A stretch of DNA of 64,000 nucleotides, from assembly GCA_964606065.1 (NCBI GenBank), contig CAZSEX010000001.1, forward strand, positions 124,001-188,000, read 5' to 3'. Origin of the DNA: JAFGHJ01 sp964606065. GTDB taxonomy: Bacteria > Hydrothermota > UBA3072. The notes under the pieces were generated by a model. It saw only the letters and a list, made by a program, of their open reading frames with translations, had not been told where the DNA came from and made no database searches. This document shows positions 9,059 through 17,422 of this stretch, piece after piece (the stretch's first letter is position 1; each line of letters begins with the position of its first letter). The translations under genes were made by a program, and so were the position numbers.

Positions 9059-9348
9059 ATAAGCAAATATATCCCTGTAGCTTGTAAAGTCAAGGGAAGC
9101 GGAATTTCGGTTATTAAACCAAACCACAGATTGCACAAGATTATCACAAGAAATTGCACCGCAGAGACGCAGAGGACGCAAAGAAACAAAAAAATTATAT
9201 AATGTTTTTTAAAACCCATGCTTCAACACCCGACGGAATAGAAGTCTTTATTCCGTAGGGCAGGCTGAGAACGCAGAGAACAAATCTTACTTAACCACTA
9301 AACGACTTAACTACTCAACAATTCAACCATTTAACGGATTCGAAGAAT
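9059..9348. repeat. Intergenic region with degenerate dispersed repeats
   Basis: No gene is seen here. Positions 9139-9184 carry a core that matches the repeats at 39.86-39.90 kb and 46.18-46.23 kb (ATTATCACAAGAAA, then TTGCACCGCAGAGAC, then a CGCAAAG tail). Further on, 9230-9252 forms a small hairpin (CGGAATA ... TATTCCG) followed by GGGCAGGC, similar to the palindromes near 37.9 kb. A second GAGAACGCAGAGAAC stretch lies around 9267-9281, then AT-rich sequence. It probably also holds the promoter for era, which I cannot place. Confidence 0.6.
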
Positions 9349-10911
9349 TTACTGTTTTGCTTTTACAACCATTATTTCTTTCGATGTCCAGGCAACAATT
9401 TCTCTTCCTCTGTGTAAAAGGGCGAAGACTTTTACTTTTATCTGGTCCACGCCTTCGGGAAGTTTACTCGCCTGAAACTCACGATTTAAAATAATCCTGC
9501 CTGCCGTTTGGGGGATAACTTTCCAGATGACTCCGTAATCAGCGGGTTTTTCATTTAGAATCAAAGGTATTTTGGTGCCTTCAATCACCTCCCGTGAAGA
9601 GAAAGTAAAATCAATGAATCCGGAAGCTGTTTTTACGTCTGTATCTCCATCGTATGAGGATGTATCTGCTATTAAAGACTTATTTTCGCCAATAATTACG
9701 AACGCTCTTGCCGGTCTGATGTTTATATTCGAGATTGGCTCAGCCATTAAAACTCCAGCCCCGAACCTTCTGGGGACAAAGGTACCATTGTTATTAACAG
9801 AGCCGAGATCTTCGGGTATTACTCTCCATCGTAAGGGTATTTTTTGGTCGCCTGAGACAGTGAATTGAAATTCGCTGTTAATATCTAAAAAGTGCTTAAA
9901 AGAGGGTGTAATTTCTAAGGGTTTAATTTTATCGGAGGCTATATAAACATCGGCGGAAACGACGCCTTTTCCGAACCTTTCTGGAATAACAGCTATAACT
10001 CTGCCTTTTGCGGGAATTTTTCCGGCGATAAAAGTACCGTCTTTTCTAATCTGTCCAACCCTCTCGGGTACTACTTTCCATGTGAGCGGAATATTTATAT
10101 TGCCGAAGCCCTCCGCCTCGACCTTAAAATGTGCTATTTCTCCGGTTTTCAGGGTTACGGAGTTGGGAGTTATACGCAGTCCGGTTTCTCCGCTTGCAAT
10201 CACGATGGCTCGTCCTCGGGTTCCGTTATCTTTGCCTACAATCACCGCTTTTCCCGGTACGCTTGCTCTGAATAAACCATTTGAATTTATTTCTCCTATA
10301 TTGTCGCCTTCGACTCCCCAGGTAATTTTTTTATTACCTTTTGCTTCAAATTGTACTTTTTCTCCCACTTTTATTCTTACAAACCGCGGAGAAATCCTAA
10401 TGTCATCTGCCGGTCCGCTTACTCTTATAAACGCCGTTTTTATTTCGCCGGTTGTAAGTCGTGCGATTACTCTTCCTCTGCCGCTGTTTTCGGCTGTAAA
10501 AACGCCGTTTCTGATATTTCCTATTTCGGAAGGTATACACTTCCATTCTTTAGCTTTTCCTCCGGTAATTGTGAACCTGATTTGTTCTCCGTTTTTTAAA
10601 ACCGCGGCTGCGGGAGATATTTTCGCGGTTTCTCTACTTCCTATTTTAATATAGGCGTATCCGGTTTTTTGTTGTCCGTTTACAATGCTTCGGCATTTAA
10701 GAATACCTTTACCTTCTTTTTGTGCCACGAAAAAGTTTCCGCGAACCTGCCCGAGAGAATTAGGCACGACGCTAAACGAAAGGTTTCCCCTCATTGGTTT
10801 TCCTTCTTTATCCAGAATCTTAACTGTGAAGGGAATGTTTTCTCCTACTTTGCCTTCTATAGGATTCGGCGATATATGTAAGTCCAGAGACAGTAACAGG
10901 AATATCAGCAT
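9349..10911 (-). CDS. Secreted protein of six tandem Ig-like repeats
   Basis: 520 residues. After a short hydrophobic signal (MLIFLLLSLDLHISPNP) the protein is built of about six beta-rich repeats of 75-100 residues. Each has an early I-x-P segment, a V/L-K-x-G-E turn, a Trp-x-V/I-x-P stretch and a G-x-I/V...NG-x-F-x-A block (for example GNIRNGVFTA, GEINSNGLFRA, GQIRKDGTFIA, GSVNNNGTFVP). This resembles bacterial Ig-like (Big_2-type) domains of surface proteins. It is the last gene of an operon with a barrel protein, an ECF sigma factor and its anti-sigma factor, and its start overlaps the anti-sigma stop by one base. A role as secreted or surface partner of that signalling system is inference. 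Confidence 0.75.
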   Translation of the reverse strand: MLIFLLLSLDLHISPNPIEGKVGENIPFTVKILDKEGKPMRGNLSFSVVPNSLGQVRGNFFVAQKEGKGILKCRSIVNGQQKTGYAYIKIGSRETAKISPAAAVLKNGEQIRFTITGGKAKEWKCIPSEIGNIRNGVFTAENSGRGRVIARLTTGEIKTAFIRVSGPADDIRISPRFVRIKVGEKVQFEAKGNKKITWGVEGDNIGEINSNGLFRASVPGKAVIVGKDNGTRGRAIVIASGETGLRITPNSVTLKTGEIAHFKVEAEGFGNINIPLTWKVVPERVGQIRKDGTFIAGKIPAKGRVIAVIPERFGKGVVSADVYIASDKIKPLEITPSFKHFLDINSEFQFTVSGDQKIPLRWRVIPEDLGSVNNNGTFVPRRFGAGVLMAEPISNINIRPARAFVIIGENKSLIADTSSYDGDTDVKTASGFIDFTFSSREVIEGTKIPLILNEKPADYGVIWKVIPQTAGRIILNREFQASKLPEGVDQIKVKVFALLHRGREIVAWTSKEIMVVKAKQ

Positions 10912-11948
10912 TATCCCTCCTTATAGAAAGTTATGTTTTTTTCTTCTTTTGTTTTAAGAGAAAGGAAATGCAGTCCTTCTTCCAGGGACGGTATGGAATC
11001 ACTCCCGATAAAGATGATATTCGAATTTTTCTCTTTAATATAGTTTGTAATTTTTTCTCCGTCCAGGCTTATTTCTATTTCTTCTTCCGGATTTTCCAGT
11101 ATAAGAACAATTTCAAAATCATTACCCACCACGGATCCCTCTTCAGGAAAGACGAAACGGGTTTCTTCAAAACCGCTTCCGGAACCTATTATGCCCGTAA
11201 AAGCATCTTCGGTGTAACTATAGGCTGGCTTTTTTATTTTGGGATCGGTTTTTGCAGCACGGGTAGCCTTTGCTGTACACATATCCATTTTTACTAACGG
11301 TCGAGATTCAGACTTTTCGGGAATGGACGGGGCTTGTCCCTCGATTTTTTCTCTTTCCGCATAGTTCCGGGTGCTTTCTAATGGAGAATATCCTTTGTCT
11401 TTTTTCGCTGAAGTGAAATCCGTTTTCTTATCCGGTAAAACAAATTTTACCTGCCCGGGCTCTTTCGAAACAGCTCTTAAAGCAGTTTCCTTTTTCTCTT
11501 CTTCGTTTTTTTTATGGACAGAAGGAAGCTTTTCTATTTCTGCTGTTTCGGGGGCTTCCGAAAGTGTTTTTTCCAAAGCCTTTTTAGGCTTTGGAACCGT
11601 AGGTATCCGGTCTATTTCTTCCATGTTGACCAGGACTGTCGAAACCACTATTATTACAGCCGCGGCGCTTACCGCCAGATATTTCCATCTTATTTTAAGT
11701 GTACTTATTATTTGCGGAGTTTCTTTTCTGGTTGTTTTCTTTAATATATTGTCGATCAAATTATCGGGGCATTGTATTTCTTCTTTTGAAGAATGCAGTT
11801 TTCCCACAAGTTTTTTTCTTTCTTCCAGTTTTTTCGCGCACTCTTCGCAGGATTCGAGGTGTTTCTTTAAAGCCTTAAGTTCTTTATCATCGAGAGCGTT
11901 GTCTACATATCCCTGGATTAATTCTTCAAATTTTCTATGGTCTTTCAT
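10911..11948 (-). CDS. Transmembrane anti-sigma factor with zinc-finger N terminus and Ig-like periplasmic end
   Basis: 345 residues. The N terminus has the anti-sigma zinc-finger pattern HLESCEECAKKL (H-x3-C-x2-C) after YVDNALDDKELKALKKHL. One membrane helix follows (about residues 88-108, WKYLAVSAAAVIIVVSTVLV), then a low-complexity Lys/Glu/Pro linker of about 130 residues. The C-terminal domain of about 75 residues contains IEISLDGEKI and EEGLHFLSLKT. That domain resembles the N-terminal domain of the barrel protein in the same operon. It should bind and hold the co-encoded ECF sigma factor, and its periplasmic domain is the presumed sensor. It overlaps the sigma gene by 4 bp. Confidence 0.85.
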   Translation of the reverse strand: MKDHRKFEELIQGYVDNALDDKELKALKKHLESCEECAKKLEERKKLVGKLHSSKEEIQCPDNLIDNILKKTTRKETPQIISTLKIRWKYLAVSAAAVIIVVSTVLVNMEEIDRIPTVPKPKKALEKTLSEAPETAEIEKLPSVHKKNEEEKKETALRAVSKEPGQVKFVLPDKKTDFTSAKKDKGYSPLESTRNYAEREKIEGQAPSIPEKSESRPLVKMDMCTAKATRAAKTDPKIKKPAYSYTEDAFTGIIGSGSGFEETRFVFPEEGSVVGNDFEIVLILENPEEEIEISLDGEKITNYIKEKNSNIIFIGSDSIPSLEEGLHFLSLKTKEEKNITFYKEG

Positions 11949-12475
11949 GATTTCTCCTTAACCAATTCTTCTAATTTGGTAAGAGTTCTATGGAGGCGTG
12001 ATCTTACCGTACCGATGGGTATTCCCAGAGTCCTGGCGATGGTTGAATAGTCGCAATCTTCATAGTATCTGAGCACGAGAACTTCCTGGTATTTTCTGGG
12101 TAGCTGATGGATCAATTTTTTTATTAGCTGGCGGTCAGATTTTTCAACCGTGAATTTCTCCGGATTGCCATTGCCTGCGAGGTTTTTTATTTCATCTATA
12201 GAGATTTTGCTGTTCTCACGCGCCTGTTGTCTTCTGTATTTAAAAACAGTATTAAGAGCTATCCTGTATAACCAGGTGTACACGGACGAATCTCCTCTAA
12301 AGGACGGGAATCCTCTCCAGGCGTTCATAAAAACATCCTGGGTAAGTTCTTTTGTTACTTCATAATTGTTCGTCATATTATAAATCATTTTATAAATCCT
12401 CGGGGTATTTTTTTTGACAATTTTTTCAAACATCTCTTTCCTCTGTTCATATTTTTTGTTCCCCCGTTTCTTCAT
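11945..12475 (-). CDS. ECF-type RNA polymerase sigma factor
   Basis: 176 residues, normal for ECF sigma factors. Region 2 is seen in ELTQDVFMNAWRGFPSFRGD and TWLYRIALNTVFKYRRQ, and region 4 in LPRKYQEVLVLRYYEDCDY followed by the helix-turn-helix IARTLGIPIGTVRSRLHR. Overlap with the anti-sigma gene (4 bp) is the standard sigma/anti-sigma arrangement. It lies 36 bp downstream of the barrel gene and is probably co-transcribed with it. Its regulon is unknown; I did not find a second copy of the upstream promoter that would show autoregulation. Confidence 0.93.
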   Translation of the reverse strand: MKKRGNKKYEQRKEMFEKIVKKNTPRIYKMIYNMTNNYEVTKELTQDVFMNAWRGFPSFRGDSSVYTWLYRIALNTVFKYRRQQARENSKISIDEIKNLAGNGNPEKFTVEKSDRQLIKKLIHQLPRKYQEVLVLRYYEDCDYSTIARTLGIPIGTVRSRLHRTLTKLEELVKEKS

Positions 12476-12511
12476 TTGTTTATTTAGATACCAAATTTTC
12501 GATTTAGTTCC

Positions 12512-14014
12512 CTAAAAATCGTATTCATATATGATTCTAAGCAGATGTTCTTTATATCCGTTCTCTAAGTATGGGTAATAATTTATGTTTATATTTCCAA
12601 GGCTTCCCAGGTTTAATGTTCCGTCCATGCTGAAGTCGAAGCTTGTGTTTGAGCCGTTAAGATAAGAGAAAAATCCAATAGACAGCATATGTTTTGCATA
12701 ATACCATGACAAATTCGATAAAATTCTTAAGGAATTTGTTTCTTCGAAATATGTTGTTTTTTCGGTCCCCAATGTGTTCTCTATTCGCAGGGAGCCTGAA
12801 ATCAATTCGAATCCCCCTCCGATATAACTGTATTTTTCGTCAAAATATTCTGGGTATTTAGCCCACTGGTATTCCATAATAGGCGCGAAATATGAGGTTA
12901 GTTTCCATTTGAATGATTGAATAAGTGAGATTCCGGGATTTTCCTCTTCTTTATAAACGAGGTACTCGAAATAAGTCGAAAAAGAACCTATTTCGTATAT
13001 CCCATTCGCGAATCCGGAAAGTCTGCCGGTGTAAAGATAAGGATTACCGGGCGTTAAATATCCCTCACTGACATTTCTTATGCCGGCTTCCAGACTGTTC
13101 AGATTAGATTCAAATATAACTTTTCCTTCAAAAGCGCTTCCTTCTGTTGTGGAATCGGCGTAAAGGTTGGGATTCCCTTTTGAAAAAGCCCCTTTTATTT
13201 TTAACGATAATGCTTTATTTAACCATAATCGGGTTTCTCCGGATAAAACAGTGGATTTTTGAGGATCTTCGAATGGGAAAATCATTATATTTGAAGTGTC
13301 ATCTTCCCCGTAAAAAGCTGTTAAGCCTATATATAACGGGTCCTTTTCGAAAGATATTTTACCTCCTAAAAGCAATCTGGGATATTCCGCGAAAAGAGTA
13401 TCATAATCTTCAGAGTATAGAATAATGGGAATTAAAGAAAAATTACCTATACCTATTTCGCCGCTTAAGCCATAACCGCCCGGAGAGTATATTGTCAATT
13501 CGTCCAGATAAGGCGAAATATAACCGGCTTCCAGATAATATTTCCCTTTTAAATAACTAAGATAAGGATACCAGTATACAGGATATTCGGGATCATGGTA
13601 CAGGAAAAATCTCAAATAATTTTCGTTTTTATAAACAGAAAGGTCCAGCCCTGAAAGAATTTCGTTTTCTGTTGTATAAAAGGTATCCGTCGAATAGGAA
13701 TTATAATTTCCTATAGATAAATTTCCTGTAAAAATGTAAGGGTTCTCTTCTGTTTTTTTGATTACTGTAAATGACCATTCTTCGGTTTCGTTTCCGGTTT
13801 CTACTTTTATTTTGTGTTTTCCTTCTGTGGCGTTATTAATTTCGGAGAAAAAATAATCGGATTGCACTTCCCCGGGAAGAGTTTCTCCATCTAAATAGAT
13901 TTTGATAGATTGTTTTTCTACCGGTGGGTCGAGCAGAACAGTTATGTCGAATGGGATGGAAGTCGAGTCCCCCGGCGAAATTAAAAAAATAGTTGAAATA
14001 ATTATTTCAAGCAT
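12512..14014 (-). CDS. Predicted outer-membrane beta-barrel protein with N-terminal Ig-like domain
   Basis: 500 residues. A very short signal (MLEIIISTIFLISPGDS) precedes a domain of about 70 residues with IKIYLDGETL and TEGKHKIKVET. The remaining about 400 residues alternate aromatic, glycine and polar residues in many short amphipathic strands (for example YLRFFLYHDPEYPVYWYPY) and end with an aromatic C-terminal residue (IYEYDF), as in outer-membrane barrels. No cysteine-rich or enzymatic motif is visible. It is first in the operon with ECF sigma factor, anti-sigma factor and Ig-repeat protein. I infer it is an outer-membrane component whose assembly or ligand state might be monitored by the anti-sigma factor. 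Confidence 0.7.
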   Translation of the reverse strand: MLEIIISTIFLISPGDSTSIPFDITVLLDPPVEKQSIKIYLDGETLPGEVQSDYFFSEINNATEGKHKIKVETGNETEEWSFTVIKKTEENPYIFTGNLSIGNYNSYSTDTFYTTENEILSGLDLSVYKNENYLRFFLYHDPEYPVYWYPYLSYLKGKYYLEAGYISPYLDELTIYSPGGYGLSGEIGIGNFSLIPIILYSEDYDTLFAEYPRLLLGGKISFEKDPLYIGLTAFYGEDDTSNIMIFPFEDPQKSTVLSGETRLWLNKALSLKIKGAFSKGNPNLYADSTTEGSAFEGKVIFESNLNSLEAGIRNVSEGYLTPGNPYLYTGRLSGFANGIYEIGSFSTYFEYLVYKEEENPGISLIQSFKWKLTSYFAPIMEYQWAKYPEYFDEKYSYIGGGFELISGSLRIENTLGTEKTTYFEETNSLRILSNLSWYYAKHMLSIGFFSYLNGSNTSFDFSMDGTLNLGSLGNININYYPYLENGYKEHLLRIIYEYDF

Positions 14015-14025
14015 AATTTAGTGCT

Positions 14026-14054
14026 ATTTTATTGTTTTTTTTACGGTTGGTCAA
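14026..14054 (-). promoter_or_regulatory. Sigma-70-like promoter of the barrel/ECF operon, nearly leaderless
   Basis: On the minus strand TTGACC (14049-14054) is followed by a 17-bp spacer and TAAAAT (14026-14031). The expected transcription start lies only about 5-8 bases ahead of the ATG at 14014, and no Shine-Dalgarno sequence is visible, so the mRNA may be leaderless. Confidence 0.6.
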
Positions 14055-14071
14055 GGGTGTTTATTATTTAA

Positions 14072-14145
14072 ACCACGAAACACACGAAATACACTAAACC
14101 CCACTCCCTTAAAATTTGTGTTCAAAAATACACGAAAAAAACCAG
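14072..14145. repeat. Degenerate ACACGAA-type intergenic repeat
   Basis: The stretch contains AAACCACGAAACACACGAAA, then a second ATACACGAAAAAAACC, separated by about 45 bases. It belongs to the same class of low-complexity intergenic debris as the CACAGAG repeats at 9.1, 22.87 and 37.8 kb. No coding content. Confidence 0.4.
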
Positions 14146-14208
14146 GGGCAAGTTTTTTTGGAACTAAAATGCGTTTTTGTTATCTAATAATAAAAACAGG
14201 AGGGTAAA

Positions 14209-15441
14209 ATGAGGAATAAAAATGTGTTCTTTTTATTTGTACTGATTCTGATTTTTGGTTGTGATGTTACTGAACCCACCGAACCGATCAGGGAATTAAG
14301 CTCAGCGGAAACGGAACTGATAGAAGCGGATAATTCTTTCGGGATTAAACTATTTAAAAGGCTTAACGCAGAAACGCCGGATTCGAATGTCTTTATCTCT
14401 CCTCTTTCGATTTCGATGGCTCTCGGTATGACCTATAACGGGGCCGCCGGGAGTACCGAAGAAGCGATGAGGACCACGCTTGAATTCGGTGATTTATCGA
14501 TGGGTGAGATAAACGAATCCTATAAAAGCCTGATAGAATTATTGGAGGGAATAGATTCGGATGTGGAGTTTAATATAGCAAATTCTATCTGGTATAGAGA
14601 TGACTATACCTTCGAGCAGGATTTTTTTGACAGGTGCGGTGAATATTTCGACGCGAGAGTGAGCGGCCTCGATTTCGGCAAGCCGCAGGAGGCAAAGGAT
14701 ACGATGGACAACTGGGTGGATGAAAATACAAATGGTAAAATCGAAGAAATTGTCGATTATGTCGACCCGATAAATGATGTGATGTTTCTGATAAACGCGA
14801 TATATTTTAACGGTAACTGGACTTACCGTTTCGACGAGGAGGATACAGAAGACGGGACATTCTATCTTTTAGGGGGCGAAACAAAAGAGTGCAAGATGAT
14901 GGAAATAAGAAGCCTTTTTAAGTATTTTGAAGATTCCCTTTTGCAGGCGATCGATATTCCGTATGGTGACGGGAATTATTCTATGACAGTAATCCTGCCG
15001 TATTATTGGAGAGACATTGATGCGTTTATTGCGGGATTGACACAGGAGAAGTGGGATGAATGGATGAATGGTTTTTCCGAAGATTCGGTTAATTTGTTTT
15101 TACCTAAACTTAAACTGGAATATAAAATAGATAAAAATTTGTTAACGGTTCTATCGGATATGGGGATGGAGATCGCTTTCGACCCGTTCGAAGCCGATTT
15201 TACCGGGATGTACGCTCCGGGGAACATATATATAAGCAGAATAATACACAAGACTTTTTTGGAAGTGGATGAAGAAGGTACGGAAGCCGCGGCAGCCACT
15301 GTTGTCGCGATGACGCTTGGGGCAGTCGAGGACATTTTTCCTACCGTACGCCTGAACAGACCGTTTATTTTCGCAATCAGGGAGAACCATTCCGGTACCA
15401 TACTTTTCATGGGGAAGATTATCGAGCCTGTCTGGGATTGA
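14209..15441 (+). CDS. Serpin-family protease inhibitor, secreted as a lipoprotein
   Basis: 410 residues, the full serpin length plus a signal. MRNKNVFFLFVLILIFG then Cys is a clear lipobox. Serpin hallmarks are NVFISPLSISMALGMTYNGA at the start of the fold, INAIYFNGNW in the shutter region, the hinge EEGTEAAAATVVAM (about residues 354-367) and the C-terminal signature LNRPFIFAIREN. The hinge fits the consensus of inhibitory serpins (Gly at P15, Thr at P14, Ala at P12-P9), so it should trap serine or cysteine proteases. By spacing, the scissile bond falls near LGA, with a small P1 residue that would suit elastase- or subtilisin-like enzymes; this is inference. AGGAGGG precedes the ATG. Confidence 0.95.
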   Translation: MRNKNVFFLFVLILIFGCDVTEPTEPIRELSSAETELIEADNSFGIKLFKRLNAETPDSNVFISPLSISMALGMTYNGAAGSTEEAMRTTLEFGDLSMGEINESYKSLIELLEGIDSDVEFNIANSIWYRDDYTFEQDFFDRCGEYFDARVSGLDFGKPQEAKDTMDNWVDENTNGKIEEIVDYVDPINDVMFLINAIYFNGNWTYRFDEEDTEDGTFYLLGGETKECKMMEIRSLFKYFEDSLLQAIDIPYGDGNYSMTVILPYYWRDIDAFIAGLTQEKWDEWMNGFSEDSVNLFLPKLKLEYKIDKNLLTVLSDMGMEIAFDPFEADFTGMYAPGNIYISRIIHKTFLEVDEEGTEAAAATVVAMTLGAVEDIFPTVRLNRPFIFAIRENHSGTILFMGKIIEPVWD

Positions 15442-15496
15442 AAAAAGACGAAAGAGAGTTTTAAGTTTGTTTGGAGAAATAAGCAAGGAGGAGAAC

Positions 15497-16345
15497 ATGA
15501 ATTATAGGAATTTAGTTGGTGTAACGGTAATTTTTATGCTTGTTTCCTGCATGGTTTCCGAGGAACCGCTTGACAATTATGTGCATCTTGAATACAACGA
15601 TTTCATGAAGCTTTCAAATGATGAAATCGCTGACAGTCTTGCAATAATATTGAATGTTGCACCCGTAACATATAATAAAGTCGTTTCTATCGGGATGTTC
15701 TTTTTCGATAATCTTAAATGGGCTATAGAAGAAGGTCATGAATATATTGCAGAGGATAGTGCGAAAATTATAGTTTGGGTAGACGAGGAAGAGAGTCCTT
15801 GTTATGTAACCTATGATTTTAAAAGGATTTGGTTTTGGTCTGGTGGAAATTGGACGTATGATGAAGACTCTGTTGTTCTGGAGTTTAAATCAAATCTTGA
15901 AAAGACCGGGGTAGATTTAAATTATCCATACGATTTAAGAATAAGTAAAAATGAGAATTTCGGCGCTCACTGGTACCGTTTACATATTAATCAAATTTAT
16001 ATCGATTCGGTTGTACACTTTCCGGTTTTTTATGGGGAATCAGATAGCGATATTAATAAGGTTTACCGTTTACTTGTTAGCAGATGGTATACTAATCTTG
16101 ATGATATTACAGATACTTTATCAGAGCAGGCACTAAAGGATAAGGCAGGGGAGTATTTCGAAAATTCCGGAGAAGTTATCTCTATTTCGGATGAATTAGC
16201 AATTATGGGATATAAAATTGTCAAAGACAAACTCTGCAGAAAAATCGGGAGTGCTGTGATCGATGAATATGGCTCTGAACTTTATTTATATATTGATGTC
16301 CAGAATGGAGAAGTAATTAGAGAAGAAGCTTTGTATTTTGATTAA
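15497..16345 (+). CDS. Predicted lipoprotein of unknown function
   Basis: 282 residues from the ATG at 15497, which has AAGGAGGAG 5 bases upstream; an in-frame start at 15467 lacks this. The N terminus MNYRNLVGVTVIFMLVS followed by Cys is a lipobox signal. The mature part is acidic, with mixed beta and alpha character, and I recognise no domain. It lies 55 bp after the serpin in the same direction and is followed by another lipoprotein, so the three may be co-transcribed. No catalytic motif stands out. Confidence 0.7.
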   Translation: MNYRNLVGVTVIFMLVSCMVSEEPLDNYVHLEYNDFMKLSNDEIADSLAIILNVAPVTYNKVVSIGMFFFDNLKWAIEEGHEYIAEDSAKIIVWVDEEESPCYVTYDFKRIWFWSGGNWTYDEDSVVLEFKSNLEKTGVDLNYPYDLRISKNENFGAHWYRLHINQIYIDSVVHFPVFYGESDSDINKVYRLLVSRWYTNLDDITDTLSEQALKDKAGEYFENSGEVISISDELAIMGYKIVKDKLCRKIGSAVIDEYGSELYLYIDVQNGEVIREEALYFD

Positions 16346-16446
16346 TAGTAATATTGTTGATAGATTTTTAAAGCCGAGGAATAGTCCGGACAAAAGCTTT
16401 GGAACTAAACGAGAGGGGTTTACTCTAAAAAGTACGGAGGTCCGAA

Positions 16447-17334
16447 ATGAGTAAAAGTAAATTGTTGTTTTTGTCAGTTGTTTTTGTTTTAATGCTTGTT
16501 ATTGGGTGTGAAAACAATCCAACTGCCAACGATATTTCTCTCGATGAAGAAGCAATTCAGAATTACATATCAAATAATCCTGATTTTACCGGATATTTTG
16601 AGTTTGATAAATATTACGGAGAGGAAGATACTGTAAATCGATTAAGGACCATAACCGGTCCGCATACCTTGTGGTATAGAGAACGGCAGAATATAAACAG
16701 AGATATATTCATAAATATAGTAAATGACTCAGCCTTTGTTTCCTTCTGGAGTAGAGTTGATGGGATATTTCATATACTTGAAAAAGATACATCCGCGTCT
16801 CCGGATACCTTAATCGACCATCAAAAGGTTCTTGAAGATAACTCTTCTAATTATGCCGTATTTAAACGTTACCCCGGATTATCTTCTTACCGGGGATGGA
16901 GACTTGAAAGTTTGACCGGGATAGATGTAGATGGCAGAGATATCTCACTCGGTGATTGCGTAATTGTTTTTATCGATTCCCTCCGAATTAAATGTGAATC
17001 CTACACGGACACGTTATTTGCTACTCCCCACGTATTTTTCGAGAGAGAAAAACTACTTACTTTTGAAGGAGAGGAAGCAGTCACAATTACCCTTTATTCA
17101 CATCGTCCTGACGTATATCCTATATATTCCTATCTGCATGCCAGTACTCTGGGAAGCTGGAAAAGATGGAAATTAGAGGAAACAGAACCCGGAGTATGGG
17201 AAGGGGATTGGGTGACTCCGCCAATTCCCGGAATTAGAACTATCGCATTCGACATTCTGGAAAAGAACACCATCGACGAAGAAGAGAGTGCGTATCTTTC
17301 CAACATCTGGTTATTCCCCTACAAAATCGAGTAA
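16447..17334 (+). CDS. Predicted lipoprotein of unknown function
   Basis: 295 residues with ACGGAGG ahead of the ATG. The signal MSKSKLLFLSVVFVLMLVIG then Cys is a clear lipobox. The mature region includes a segment around YGEEDTVNRLRTITGPHTLWYRERQ, and a C-terminal part SLGSWKRWKLEETEPGVWEGDW that looks like a beta-sandwich. I recognise no family. It is the last gene of the serpin group and is followed by a good intrinsic terminator. Confidence 0.7.
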   Translation: MSKSKLLFLSVVFVLMLVIGCENNPTANDISLDEEAIQNYISNNPDFTGYFEFDKYYGEEDTVNRLRTITGPHTLWYRERQNINRDIFINIVNDSAFVSFWSRVDGIFHILEKDTSASPDTLIDHQKVLEDNSSNYAVFKRYPGLSSYRGWRLESLTGIDVDGRDISLGDCVIVFIDSLRIKCESYTDTLFATPHVFFEREKLLTFEGEEAVTITLYSHRPDVYPIYSYLHASTLGSWKRWKLEETEPGVWEGDWVTPPIPGIRTIAFDILEKNTIDEEESAYLSNIWLFPYKIE

Positions 17335-17359
17335 ACTCTGACCTTTTCCGTTTCTTCTC

Positions 17360-17391
17360 AAAGGGGCAGTTTAAGCTGTCCCTTTGTTTTT
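17360..17391 (+). terminator. Rho-independent terminator
   Basis: AAAGGGGCAG (17360-17369) pairs with CTGTCCCTTT (17376-17385) around a six-base loop, with one G-T wobble, and is followed by GTTTTT. It closes the serpin/lipoprotein unit and separates it from the xseB operon. Confidence 0.85.
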
Positions 17392-17422
17392 AAATTACTT
17401 TTTTAAAAAAAATTCCCGACCC

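Noticed and set aside
9059..9181. N-terminal extension of Era (MRPLRLCGA...)
   Set aside because: These codons are dispersed-repeat sequence; family alignment starts at MKAGYVSIIG (9058).
10082..10654. 190-codon frame on the plus strand
   Set aside because: Antisense shadow of the Ig-repeat gene, with Pro/Ser-rich composition and no start signal.
11371..11961. 196-codon frame on the plus strand
   Set aside because: Antisense shadow of the anti-sigma gene; Ser/Phe-rich composition.
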